64,000 nt of DNA from Desulfobulbaceae bacterium (GTDB lineage Bacteria; Desulfobacterota; Desulfobulbia; Desulfobulbales; Desulfobulbaceae): contig DNUE01000091.1 of NCBI GenBank assembly GCA_003508005.1, positions 8,813-72,812 on the forward strand, read 5' to 3'. This document shows, in pieces, positions 27,526 through 36,035 of this stretch; the first letter of the stretch is position 1, and every line of letters starts with the position of its first letter. The translations under genes and the position numbers were made by a program. Below the pieces are notes generated by a model. The model worked only from the letters and a program-made list of their open reading frames with translations, was not told the origin of the DNA and did not search any database.

Positions 27526-28559
27526 CACCACTGAATGCCCAGCATCAGCGAATTAATCCCGCTGCCGATCCCCAGGAGCGCCGCCCGCTCGCCAGAACGA
27601 AGAAACCCCTGCTCGATCCCCAGGGCCATGGTGATGGGCGCGGAGACAGATCCCACATTGCCAAGCGTGGCCAGGGTCTCGAAGTTCCGGGCCGGGTCAA
27701 GGGCAAGGGTCTGGAACAGCAGCTGGACATGGGCCCTCCCCACCTGGTGGCAGAAATAACGGTCAATGGACTCCTTCTCCCAGGACAGCACTTTAAGGAA
27801 ACGTGCCCAGCAGCGGGCCGCGGTAGCCACCCCCTTTTCCAGAAGCACCTCGGAATCGGTGGACATCAGGGTTCCCTGCTCGGCGTTCTGCCCACCCTGG
27901 CACAGGTCGTTGTGGGCGGTATTTGCCTGGCAGGCGCTGCCCACCAGGTAATGGCCGCTGTCGCGCAGGCGGCGGTCCTCCATGACCAAGGCCACGGCGC
28001 CGGAACCTATGGTCAGCGAGGCAAAGAGCGGCTTGATGCCCTTTCTGGTCAGGGCTTTAGCTTCCAGCAAGTGACGGATGGTGGACTCCAACAAATCCTC
28101 CGCCGTCTCGCCGGCAACAAGCAGGCCGCGGCGCACCTGTCCCAGTTCGATCATATTGGCCAGGACGATCATGCCGTTGAGAAAGCCCAGGCAGGCATTG
28201 GAGATGTCAAATACCTGACACTGCTGGGAAATCCCCAGGCTGCGGTGGACAAAGGAGGCGGTGGCAGGCTCGATCATGTCCCGGCAGACCGAGGTGAAGA
28301 GCAGACAGTCGATCTCCCCAGGATCGACCCCGGCCGCAACAATGGCCTTCCGCCCGGCCAGGGCCGCTGCCTCGCTCGGCCTGGTCCCGGGGTGCCAGAA
28401 ACGGCGGGTTTGGATGCCGCTCATCAGCTCCAAACGGCCGGGTGGCAATTTCAGCCGCCCGTACACAGGCGCAAGCCGCTCCTCCAACTCCGCGGAAGTC
28501 ACCTCCAGCGGCGGCAACTCATAACCAAAACTGCTCAAACAGACATTCGTATAATGCAT
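27525..28559 (-). CDS. oleA: OleA, thiolase-fold head-to-head acyl condensing enzyme
   Basis: A 344-residue KAS III-like protein. The active-site Cys is C123 in ISNACLGF, with His271 in CHQVGRAH and Asn301 in LGNVGSVS. Glu97 (MIEPAT) lies 26 residues before the Cys, the spacing of the essential glutamate in characterised OleA (Glu117/Cys143 in Xanthomonas), which favours OleA over FabH. OleA condenses two acyl-CoA (or acyl-ACP) chains to a 2-alkyl-3-oxoacid. The frame extends to 28640, but those codons are translated GAT-repeat DNA, so the ATG at 28559 is used. Confidence 0.93.
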   Translation of the reverse strand: MHYTNVCLSSFGYELPPLEVTSAELEERLAPVYGRLKLPPGRLELMSGIQTRRFWHPGTRPSEAAALAGRKAIVAAGVDPGEIDCLLFTSVCRDMIEPATASFVHRSLGISQQCQVFDISNACLGFLNGMIVLANMIELGQVRRGLLVAGETAEDLLESTIRHLLEAKALTRKGIKPLFASLTIGSGAVALVMEDRRLRDSGHYLVGSACQANTAHNDLCQGGQNAEQGTLMSTDSEVLLEKGVATAARCWARFLKVLSWEKESIDRYFCHQVGRAHVQLLFQTLALDPARNFETLATLGNVGSVSAPITMALGIEQGFLRSGERAALLGIGSGINSLMLGIQW

Positions 28560-28604
28560 GATTCCATCAGCAGAAAAAGTACATTCAAATCCATTCCAGG
28601 ATGG

Positions 28605-28677
28605 ATCGGCGTCGGGATCGGGATCGGCAGTCATCCACATTTATCCCAATGATACCGATCCCGACCCCGACGCCGAT
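28605..28677. repeat. GAT-rich array forming a long inverted repeat, site 2
   Basis: Two arms of GATCGG/GTCGGG-type units, 28605-28627 and 28651-28677, are near-perfect reverse complements. They enclose a ~23-nt spacer, giving a stem of about 23 bp with roughly one mismatch. It lies 45 bp upstream of the oleA start and would be in its 5' leader. Confidence 0.75.
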
Positions 28678-28838
28678 AATTTCAGAACGGCAGCGACAAG
28701 GATGGAGAGAGCAACACGAAACCCGCCGCCCTGTTTTAACCCGCACTGTTGGGTTACGGCCTCCGGCCTAACCCAACCCACGAACGGCCGCCCGCCAGAG
28801 AGGCCGAAATTCCCATTGCCACTTGCTGAGCATCGCAG

Positions 28839-29034
28839 AAGCTGCCGAAAAGGGATTTTGCATGTTCGAACGAAGCGAGTTTGCAAAATCCCGGCAGCTT
28901 CGAGGAGCGCAGGGCAGCCCGCAGGACCAGCAGTGTTATTCACGCGGCGAGTGGCACGGGTGCCTTTTCTTTTGGTTCCTTTTCTTTGTCTGCTCTGCAG
29001 CAGACGATTGACAGGGCACGCAAAGAAAAGGAAC
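28839..29034. repeat. Double-hairpin intergenic repeat element
   Basis: Two large inverted repeats in tandem. The first pairs 28839-28862 with 28882-28900 (AAGCTGCCG...GGGATTTTGCA, with a 5-nt insertion). The second pairs 28975-28988 with 29021-29034 (14 bp, GTTCCTTTTCTTTG) and encloses a smaller palindrome at 28988-29005. The pattern and wording resemble intergenic repeats seen in many proteobacterial genomes. No ORF is convincing in the oleA-DUF1232 gap. Confidence 0.6.
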
Positions 29035-29089
29035 TTCAAGTTAGATGGTTTCAATCTCATTGATTCTCAAAAATCCCAGCGCAAACCCC

Positions 29090-29332
29090 TCACTTCTCAT
29101 GATACCCCGAAGCCCAGGCAATCAGCAGGACCGCCAAGGCCAGATCATCCATCACCCCAAACACCGGCACCCACTCCGGAATCAAGTCATAAGGCGACAG
29201 GGCATAAAGCAGCCCGGCGCCCAGGGCCGCCTTCACATACCAGGGCGTCTTTTTCGAAAAAAAGACCGCCACGGCACGCTGCACCATATTCCAGGCCATC
29301 CACAGCGGATTGCCCCGGTTCTCACTGTTCAT
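29090..29332 (-). CDS. DUF1232 (YkvA-like) small membrane protein
   Basis: An 80-residue protein with the DUF1232 signature LLYALSPYDLIPEWVPV followed by MDDLALAV, forming one or two membrane-associated helices. Function is unknown. It lies between fabI and oleA on the same strand, 113 bp after fabI and ~530 bp before oleA. It may be a bystander or may join the two halves of the lipid cluster. A basic N-terminal segment precedes the hydrophobic part. Confidence 0.85.
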   Translation of the reverse strand: MNSENRGNPLWMAWNMVQRAVAVFFSKKTPWYVKAALGAGLLYALSPYDLIPEWVPVFGVMDDLALAVLLIAWASGYHEK

Positions 29333-29445
29333 TCCATTTTCCCTCTTGCCGGCAAATCAAGAGAAATTCTTGCGATAGGCAAATCAATCAGCCGGGCATA
29401 CTGGATGGTATCGAGCGTAAAGCTCTTTGCAGGCCCCGCCTCCGG

Positions 29446-30243
29446 CTAACGCACTGCTTTCTCAACTATCTCTCTGTCGAAAAAATTCAGACCCATGCCC
29501 GCATCCACCACCAGGCACTGGCCGTTGATGCCCGATGAGCGCTCCGAGAGGAGAAAGACAGCCACATTGGCGGCCTCGCCGGTCTCCAGGGCCATTTTCC
29601 GCGGAATGGCCATTTCGGCAAAGAGGTAGCTGTCCACGTAGCCGGGAATGCCCGCCGAGGCCGAAGTCTTGAGCAGCCCGGGACAGACCGCGTTGAAGCG
29701 GACCCGGGAAAAGGCGGAAAAACTCTTGGCGAGAAAGCAGAGCGACGATTCCAGCGCCGCCTTGACCGGGGCCATGTAGCCGTAATTCTCAGCGGCCATG
29801 CGGGTGGTGGAGATGGAGATGGTGACAACTGCAGCGTCTATGTCCAGCAGTTCCCTGAAGTGATTACTGATGCTGATCAAAGAAAAACAGGAGATGTCCA
29901 CCGCCTGGAGAAAGTCCCGCTTCAGGGTCTGGTGAAAGGGTTTCAGCCCCTCAGTGTAGTTGGCAAAGGCGATGGAGTGAACGATCCCGGCAATACTGCC
30001 CCCCTTGCCGGCGATTTCGTCCCGGACCCTGATGATGTTGCGTTCATCTTCCACGTCGCAGATATGCACCGTGGTGCCGGGAAACAGCTTGATTGCGGTT
30101 TCGGCCCTTTGCTCCGAGCGGACCACCTGGATCACCTCGGCCCCCTCCTCGACCAGAATCCTGGTGATGGCACAGGCCACCGACTTCTTGTTGGCCAGGC
30201 CGAACACCACGATCTTTTTGCCCGCAAGTCCGAGAAAACCCAT
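29446..30243 (-). CDS. FabI-type enoyl-ACP reductase (cluster paralogue)
   Basis: A 265-residue SDR of the FabI type. The N-terminal nucleotide site is FGLANKKSVACAI (~14-26), HSIAFAN matches the FabI strand 4 motif, and the catalytic pair is Tyr154-x6-Lys161 (YGYMAPVK), the FabI spacing. The C-terminal half keeps FNAVCPGLLKTSAS and GQCLVVDAGMG. It would reduce trans-2-enoyl-ACP with NAD(P)H. It is 3 bp downstream of the dehydratase gene, so it appears to be part of the dedicated lipid operon. Confidence 0.88.
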   Translation of the reverse strand: MGFLGLAGKKIVVFGLANKKSVACAITRILVEEGAEVIQVVRSEQRAETAIKLFPGTTVHICDVEDERNIIRVRDEIAGKGGSIAGIVHSIAFANYTEGLKPFHQTLKRDFLQAVDISCFSLISISNHFRELLDIDAAVVTISISTTRMAAENYGYMAPVKAALESSLCFLAKSFSAFSRVRFNAVCPGLLKTSASAGIPGYVDSYLFAEMAIPRKMALETGEAANVAVFLLSERSSGINGQCLVVDAGMGLNFFDREIVEKAVR

Positions 30244-30246
30244 GTC

Positions 30247-30696
30247 TCAGCTCCGCTGCCCTTCCGTGATGGTGCAGGCGAACTCCACCTGCACCGCCAA
30301 CAGGTCCCTGACCCGGACCGACCCCTTCATGAACCAGGCCGGCCCTATCCGTTCCGTCAGGCGCACCTGGATGCGGATGGTGTCGCCGGGCCGAACCTCC
30401 CGCTTGAATTTCGCCCCCACTATCCTGGTCAGGACCGGCCTGCCCCGTCCGTCTCCCTCCTCCAACTGCCCTGCCAGCAGAACCGCGCCGGCCTGGAACA
30501 CCGCCTCGCAGAGCAGCACCCCGGGCATCAATGGGTAACCTGGGTAATGTCCCTGGAAGAGTTCCAGATCTACCGGAATATCCTTTTCCGCTACCAGACT
30601 CTCGCTGCTTGCCTCCAGTACTCTGTCCAGCCACAAAAACGGTGGCCGGTGGGGAATCCGGTTGATAATAAAGGTTTCGGCCCGGCAATCAGTCAT
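30247..30696 (-). CDS. FabZ-like 3-hydroxyacyl-ACP dehydratase
   Basis: A 149-residue hot-dog-fold dehydratase. His50 in QGHYPGYPLMPGV and Glu64 in LLCEAVFQAG match FabZ catalytic spacing, and the N-terminal RIPHRPPFLWLDRV is typical. The ATG at 30696 has a good GGAG site; an in-frame ATG at 30714 overlaps the fabG stop. A longer open frame reaching 31134 overlaps fabG and is not real. It would dehydrate 3-hydroxyacyl-ACP after FabG. Confidence 0.9.
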   Translation of the reverse strand: MTDCRAETFIINRIPHRPPFLWLDRVLEASSESLVAEKDIPVDLELFQGHYPGYPLMPGVLLCEAVFQAGAVLLAGQLEEGDGRGRPVLTRIVGAKFKREVRPGDTIRIQVRLTERIGPAWFMKGSVRVRDLLAVQVEFACTITEGQRS

Positions 30697-30713
30697 TATG
30701 TCTCCGCAAGCCA

Positions 30714-31454
30714 TCAGACACCGCCGGTGACCTCGAGCACCGCGCCGGTGATATAGGAGGCTGATCGCCCGGCGAGGAAAAGAACAGCAACGGCCACCTC
30801 TTCCGGGGTGCCGAAGCGCCGAAGGGGAACCAGGTTCCTGTACTCCCTGGCCTGCGCTTCGGGCAGATCGCTGAGCAGGTCGGTGTCGATGAAGCCTGGG
30901 GAGACGCAGTTGACGGTGATGTTGCGCTTCGCGGTTTCCTTTGCCAGGGACTTCATCATCCCGATCTGGCCGGCCTTGGAGGCTGCGTAGTTGGCCTGGC
31001 CGGCAAAGCCCAGGCGGGCCATGGGCGAGGTGATGAAGATGATGCGGCCGTAGCGCTGCTTGAGCATAAGCTGCACCGCGAACTTCGACATCACATAACC
31101 GCCGGTCAGGTTGACGTCGAGCACCCGCCGCCAATCCTCCTCAGGCATCATGGCCAGGACGCCGTCGCGCCGGATTCCGGCATTGTTCACCAGGATATCG
31201 ATGGTGTCGAATTGTTCTTCCACCACCCCGAAGAGGTCCTTCACCGCCTGGTAGTCGCTCACGTCGCACCGGTGCAGGAGGAGACGCTGGCCGAACCTTG
31301 CGCAGTCCTCGCTGAACCGCTCGGCCGCGGCGGTGTCGCCCCCGTACACTCCGACCACCGTGGCCCCTCCCTCCAGCAGCGCCAGGGCAATGGCCCGGCC
31401 AATCCCTCTGGTCGCCCCGGTCACCACCGCCTTCTGCCCGCTGAAATCTGTCAT
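30714..31454 (-). CDS. FabG-like 3-oxoacyl-ACP reductase
   Basis: A 246-residue classical SDR. The cofactor motif is TGATRGIGRA (~12-21), NNAG is at ~90-93, and the catalytic set is Ser143 with Tyr156-x3-Lys160 (YAASK). NCVSPGFIDTDL and TGAVLEVTGGV are FabG-like. It would reduce the 3-oxoacyl-ACP made by the cluster FabF. It lies 40 bp after the CrtI-like gene and just before the dehydratase. Confidence 0.9.
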   Translation of the reverse strand: MTDFSGQKAVVTGATRGIGRAIALALLEGGATVVGVYGGDTAAAERFSEDCARFGQRLLLHRCDVSDYQAVKDLFGVVEEQFDTIDILVNNAGIRRDGVLAMMPEEDWRRVLDVNLTGGYVMSKFAVQLMLKQRYGRIIFITSPMARLGFAGQANYAASKAGQIGMMKSLAKETAKRNITVNCVSPGFIDTDLLSDLPEAQAREYRNLVPLRRFGTPEEVAVAVLFLAGRSASYITGAVLEVTGGV

Positions 31455-31493
31455 GCCCCTCCCCTTGCCTTACGTAAAACCTGCGCGGACTGA

Positions 31494-32900
31494 TCAGGTC
31501 CGCAAAAACCCGTCCACATCATTGGCCACGATCACCCCGTAATTGATGGCCCCCAGCCAGCCGCTCATGATGATCCCCACCGAGCCCACATGGAACAGTC
31601 CCGGCACCTCCTTGAAGATGGAACGGGAAATATCCAGGCCCTCGAACTTGGTGCCGAAGGAGGTCCCCTTGGTGTGCAGGGTGTAGCGATTAAAGGTCCG
31701 CGGGGTGGCTGCCTCCACCCAGTCAACCTTCTCCCTGATGCCGGGGATGTAGCGTTCCAAATCGACGAAGCAGCGCTCGATCATCGCCTCCTTGGCATGG
31801 ACATAGGCTTCCCGGTCCAGCCCTGCCCAGTCGTCGAAGTTGGCGTTCATCGAGGCCACCACCGTATAATCCGGATGGTCAGGCCTGGTCCTGGGATAAT
31901 AGACGGAAAATGTCCTGCTTCTGGTTTCCATGCTGAGCATCTCGTCCGAGGAAAACTGCGGGGCGGTGGAAGTGAAGAGCAGGTCGCCCACCTCCGGAAA
32001 GGACTCGCCCGGCCGCAGCCCGAAATAAACCTGGCAGCTGGAGTTGTTCACCTTGACCTGGTCAAACTGCGCCAGGAAGTCCGGGGAAAAAGCTGTTCTG
32101 CCGGCGAGGTTGTTCACCGTATTGGTAATGCCGCTGTTGGAGACGACGGAGGGCGCGGCAATGAACCGATTCCCCACCTCGACGCCCCGGACCCGGCCCC
32201 GCTCCACGACGATCCGCTCCACCCGGGCGCGGGTGCAGATGGTCACGCCGTTGGCCTGCAACTCGTCGGCCATCATCCCGATCAGCAGGTCAGTGCCTCC
32301 CCGGAAGGTGTACACCCCCTTGCTCATGAAGTTGGAGAAGACAATGCCATAGGTAATGGCCGGTTCATCAAGGGTGGAGCCGTTGGCATAGGTTATGGGC
32401 TCCATGAGCAACCGGTGCACGTCGGATCGGCCGGGGAAGAACTGTTCGAACAACTCCCTGGTGGTCATGCGCCGGTCGTCATAGAAATTCATCCCGCCGA
32501 CGGTGCTGAAAAATTCCACCACCCTGGCCGGGCTGATCCCGAAGCGCTCCGTCAGTATACGGGTGAAATCCTCCCGGCTGAAGGTGGTGGTCAACGAAAA
32601 CTGTGGATTGTCGAAAACGATGTTCTTCAGCTGGACGATGGCATCGCGGATGGCCTTGTTCCAGTACTTCTTGCAGGTCTTGACCATGCCGTAGGGGAAT
32701 CCGTGCAGGGAGACATCAAAAATATGCCCTTTCCGCCTGAACCAGGCGGCCAGACCCCCCAGCTGGGTATGATGTTCCAGGAGCAGCACCGCGTGACCGG
32801 CGCTGGCCAGGCGGTTGGCGCAGGTCAGCCCGCCCAGGCCTGAGCCGATGACAATGACATCGTAGCGCTCCCGGAGCTGATCGATTGGAGAAAAACCCAT
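31494..32900 (-). CDS. CrtI/CrtISO-like FAD-dependent desaturase or isomerase 1
   Basis: A 468-residue flavoprotein of the phytoene desaturase/carotenoid isomerase family. The FAD-binding GSGLGGLTCANRLASAGH is near residues 18-35, followed by LEHHTQLGGLAAWF. The C-terminal FAD motif is LFHVGSVGIIMSGWLGAINYG. No carotenoid genes are nearby. Its place in a fatty-acid-synthase-like operon suggests action on an ACP-bound or free acyl chain (desaturation or cis/trans isomerisation); this is inference. Only ~25% or so of its motifs are shared with the next CrtI-like gene, so the two are not a recent duplication. Confidence 0.85.
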   Translation of the reverse strand: MGFSPIDQLRERYDVIVIGSGLGGLTCANRLASAGHAVLLLEHHTQLGGLAAWFRRKGHIFDVSLHGFPYGMVKTCKKYWNKAIRDAIVQLKNIVFDNPQFSLTTTFSREDFTRILTERFGISPARVVEFFSTVGGMNFYDDRRMTTRELFEQFFPGRSDVHRLLMEPITYANGSTLDEPAITYGIVFSNFMSKGVYTFRGGTDLLIGMMADELQANGVTICTRARVERIVVERGRVRGVEVGNRFIAAPSVVSNSGITNTVNNLAGRTAFSPDFLAQFDQVKVNNSSCQVYFGLRPGESFPEVGDLLFTSTAPQFSSDEMLSMETRSRTFSVYYPRTRPDHPDYTVVASMNANFDDWAGLDREAYVHAKEAMIERCFVDLERYIPGIREKVDWVEAATPRTFNRYTLHTKGTSFGTKFEGLDISRSIFKEVPGLFHVGSVGIIMSGWLGAINYGVIVANDVDGFLRT

Positions 32901-32971
32901 CTGTTGAGAATACTCGTATAATTGACATCCGGCAGGGCGAAAACCTGGCCGGCCAGCCTCGCCTTGCCTCC

Positions 32972-34354
32972 CTATTCGTGCTGGAGCAGGTGCTGATTGA
33001 CGATGGTCACCCCGGAAAGCATGGCTCCGACAATGCCCAAATATCCCTGGTCCGTGCCGGCAATGAACAGATTGGCAAAGGGGGTTCGGCCGTCCTTCTG
33101 TTTGATCGGACTGCCGTAGACCGCACCCCAGGCCTTTGCGGTAAAGCGCTCGATTGTCACCGGGGTAAACCTATCCTCATATACTATGTTCTGCTGATAA
33201 TTCCCAATAATTTTCCGGACCTGATCCGCAGACTGCGCGCCCCACTCCTCCTTCATCCGCAGATACTCTTCTTGACTTGCCGCCTTCCACAGTTCATAGT
33301 TGGCCGCGTTGGTCACCCGCAGCTGAAAGGGGTCGAGTTGGGGCAGGCCCTGAAAATTGCCGGGGAAACAGATGACCCCCCAGGAAGGATCCAGGGCCTG
33401 CTGCGGCCGGCGGTAGGAAAATTTCGCACGGGTGTTGAAGAAGATGATGGTGCGCTCTCCCCTCAATACAGGACGGTAGCGAAGGGGCACCAGGGTGATC
33501 GTTTCCATGAAGCTCATCCGCCCGCAGTACGCCGACCGGTCCAGGGGCCAGCCCGAGAGTTCCGCGGTGCCAGGGATGCCGATGGTCGACAACACGGCCT
33601 CGGCGCTGATTTCCTCGCCGCTGGCCAGCCGCACCCCGCTGACCCGATCGCCCGCCCCGACAATCTTGAGCACCGGCGTCCTCAAGCGTAGTTCGCCGCC
33701 GTACTCCTCGAAACGGGCCACCAGCAGGTCAAGGAATTCCTTGATGGTGGCCTGGGGCCGAAAGAACCCTTCCAGGAATATGGCCCGGAACATGATCACG
33801 AACTGGCCCAGATCCATGTCCTCCTCTTCGGCGTTGCCATAGACCATCAGGGGGAGCAGGAGCATGTCCGTCAGCACGGGGGATTGCAAAAACCGTCCGA
33901 GAAATTCCCGGGCCGAACGCCTGGGTGCGGGCGTGAAGGGGTCATAGGCCTTGACCGCTTCCACCAGCCGGCCAAAGTCATCGACAACTGCGGGGAATTC
34001 GCGGGCGATTTCCGCGGTCAGTAGGGCGGGGTCGTTGCTGAACCGCAGGCTTTTGCCCGGGAAAACCACCTCGGAGCCGATCTGCTCATGGGTCTGGAAC
34101 TCCTGGCGCGACAGTTTAAGCTGGCGGAACAAGCGGTTCAGGGGGGCGTGCTTCACCCTCGGCGGGGCAAAGTTGGTCATGGCGTGGAGGCCGGTTTCCA
34201 GGAGACGGCCCTGCCGGAAGTAGAAGGAATTCAGCCCGCCCGGCTGCCAGTGCTGCTCCAGGAGCAGTACCCGCCGGCCGAAGCGAGCGGCACGGATGCC
34301 GGCGGCAAGGCCGGACAGGCCGGCTCCGATTATGACCAGGTGATAATCAGCCAT
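32972..34354 (-). CDS. CrtI-like FAD-dependent desaturase 2
   Basis: A 460-residue flavoprotein of the same superfamily. The N-terminal FAD site is IIGAGLSGLAAGIRAARFG (~8-26), then LEQHWQPGGLNSFYF. The C-terminal motif is LFIAGTDQGYLGIVGAMLSG. It is upstream of the first CrtI-like gene by 72 bp on the same strand. A pair of desaturases in one acyl-ACP operon is unusual for primary metabolism and points to several double bonds, or other oxidised positions, in the product chain. Substrate unknown. Confidence 0.85.
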   Translation of the reverse strand: MADYHLVIIGAGLSGLAAGIRAARFGRRVLLLEQHWQPGGLNSFYFRQGRLLETGLHAMTNFAPPRVKHAPLNRLFRQLKLSRQEFQTHEQIGSEVVFPGKSLRFSNDPALLTAEIAREFPAVVDDFGRLVEAVKAYDPFTPAPRRSAREFLGRFLQSPVLTDMLLLPLMVYGNAEEEDMDLGQFVIMFRAIFLEGFFRPQATIKEFLDLLVARFEEYGGELRLRTPVLKIVGAGDRVSGVRLASGEEISAEAVLSTIGIPGTAELSGWPLDRSAYCGRMSFMETITLVPLRYRPVLRGERTIIFFNTRAKFSYRRPQQALDPSWGVICFPGNFQGLPQLDPFQLRVTNAANYELWKAASQEEYLRMKEEWGAQSADQVRKIIGNYQQNIVYEDRFTPVTIERFTAKAWGAVYGSPIKQKDGRTPFANLFIAGTDQGYLGIVGAMLSGVTIVNQHLLQHE

Positions 34355-34454
34355 GGGCTGATGCTTTCCTCGGGATCTAGGAAAATAAAGGGTGGGACTG
34401 ACGGCGCGGGAAAAAAGTCGTGGCAGGACCTGGCAGCGATACGCCGGCAGGCCA

Positions 34455-34706
34455 TCAACTCTCTTTCAGTTTGAGTTCGAGATAATTGACGCAGCTGTTC
34501 AGGGTTGCCAACTCCGGATACTCCTCTTCCGGGATCTGCAGCTTGTAGCGCTTTCTGAGCTCCATGACGATATCCAGGAAATCCATGGAGTCGAGATCCA
34601 ACTGGTCGCGCAGCGGCTTGTCCGGATCCAGGCTGTCGAAATCCGCTTCTTCATCAATATCCTCGATGATTTCCAAAATTACGTCTTTGATCTCGTCCCT
34701 GGTCAT
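34455..34706 (-). CDS. Acyl carrier protein (cluster-dedicated)
   Basis: An 83-residue acidic protein with the phosphopantetheine site LDLDSMDFLD; Ser40 is the attachment residue. Helix I is EIKDVILEIIEDI, and the length is typical. The ATG at 34706 has a good AGAGGA site; an ATG at 34727 is also open. Being separate from a housekeeping fab operon and next to fabF, it probably carries intermediates only for this pathway. Confidence 0.93.
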   Translation of the reverse strand: MTRDEIKDVILEIIEDIDEEADFDSLDPDKPLRDQLDLDSMDFLDIVMELRKRYKLQIPEEEYPELATLNSCVNYLELKLKES

Positions 34707-34762
34707 ACAGTCCTCTGATTTTTTCAATATAGCAACTATTTGATATCGTATAAGAATTGAAA

Positions 34763-36010
34763 TTATTCGCCTAAACGCTCGACGATCAACGCGGAGTTGA
34801 TACCCACCATGCCGAAGGAGTTATTCAAAATTGCATCCACCTTGTCAAGCTGTTTCGGCGAACCGGCAACAATACCCGGCAGGTCGCACTCAGGATCCAG
34901 TTCTTCCAAATTTATCGTCGGGTGCACCAGGTTGTCAACAAAGGAAGGCAGATTGCCGGCCAGTTCCAGGACCCCGGCCGCGCCCATGGCATGCCCGATG
35001 TTCGATTTGGTGTTGTTGATCCAGGGCGCTGCCCGGCCGCCAAAAACCTGCCGGATCGCCTTGCACTCCTCAGTATCTCCCTGGCGGGTGCCGGTGGCAT
35101 GGGTATTGATGATTGTCACTTGCTCGGGAGTAAGGCCGGCCCTCTTAAGAGCCATCTCCATGCACTCGGCCTGCCGCTCCCCAAAAGGCAGGACGAAATC
35201 GCGGGCGTCCGAATTCATGGCATAGCCGGTGATCTCACCGTAGATCCTCGCCCCCCGCTCCAGTGCCTTGTCCAGGCACTCCAAAGTAAAGACACAACCG
35301 CCCTCGGAAATGACGATGCCGTTGCGCGCCATATCAAAGGGGCGGCTGGCCTTGATGGGGTCCGGATGTTCGGCCAGGGCTCCTTGGGCCCGAAAGCTGG
35401 CGAAGATGCCGAAGGAGCCCACGCACTCGGAGATGCCGCCGCACAGCGCCAGGTCCACCTCGCCCAGGCGCAGCATCTGGGTACCCTGGATCAGGGCCGC
35501 GTTGCCGGCAGCGCAAGCCGCACCCACTGAATAGTGCGGACCGGTGATCCCCAGGTTCATGGTGATCTCGCCCGGCGGGTTGTTCAGCACCGTCCGCGGG
35601 TTGTGATGATGGGTCCAGTAATCGACATTATAGCCGTACTGCTTGATATTGTAGACCTCGTTCTCGGTCTCCACGGTGCCGTGTTCAGTCAGGCCGATAT
35701 AGACTCCGGTCCGGGCACGATCGTACTCGCGGAAATCGATCCCCGCGTCCAACAGGGCCTCGTTGGCACAGTAGACCCCGATGCAGCCTGCCCTGGTTCC
35801 TCGTTTGTTCTCCTTTTTCTTGCGGTAGCGTGTCTCGTCAAAGGTGCAGATCCCAGCCGGCGTCGGGTTCATGTAGCGCAGGTCCGTCATTCTGATCTCG
35901 CTCTGGCCGGCCAGCAGCTTGGTCCGGAATTCTGGCAAGCTGGAGGCGTTGGGTGCGGCAAGGCCGACACCGGTGATCACGATCCGTTCCTGGAGACTGA
36001 GGTTCTTCAT
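34763..36010 (-). CDS. FabF-like 3-oxoacyl-ACP synthase II (cluster condensing enzyme)
   Basis: A 415-residue KAS I/II-type enzyme. The nucleophile is Cys166 in GAACAAGN, with His304 in NTHATGT, Lys335 and His340 in NIGHAMGAAG. This Cys-His-His set distinguishes it from OleA/FabH. The frame is open to 36148 but that part overlaps alaS, so the ATG at 36010 (MKNLSLQERIVITGVG) is used. It begins the lipid operon, 25 bp after alaS. It would extend acyl-ACP with malonyl-ACP. Confidence 0.92.
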   Translation of the reverse strand: MKNLSLQERIVITGVGLAAPNASSLPEFRTKLLAGQSEIRMTDLRYMNPTPAGICTFDETRYRKKKENKRGTRAGCIGVYCANEALLDAGIDFREYDRARTGVYIGLTEHGTVETENEVYNIKQYGYNVDYWTHHHNPRTVLNNPPGEITMNLGITGPHYSVGAACAAGNAALIQGTQMLRLGEVDLALCGGISECVGSFGIFASFRAQGALAEHPDPIKASRPFDMARNGIVISEGGCVFTLECLDKALERGARIYGEITGYAMNSDARDFVLPFGERQAECMEMALKRAGLTPEQVTIINTHATGTRQGDTEECKAIRQVFGGRAAPWINNTKSNIGHAMGAAGVLELAGNLPSFVDNLVHPTINLEELDPECDLPGIVAGSPKQLDKVDAILNNSFGMVGINSALIVERLGE

Positions 36011-36035
36011 ATCAGTTGTCCCGTCGAAAAAATGG

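Noticed and set aside
30697..31134. Longer N-terminus for the FabZ-like protein
   Set aside because: Out-of-frame shadow of fabG.
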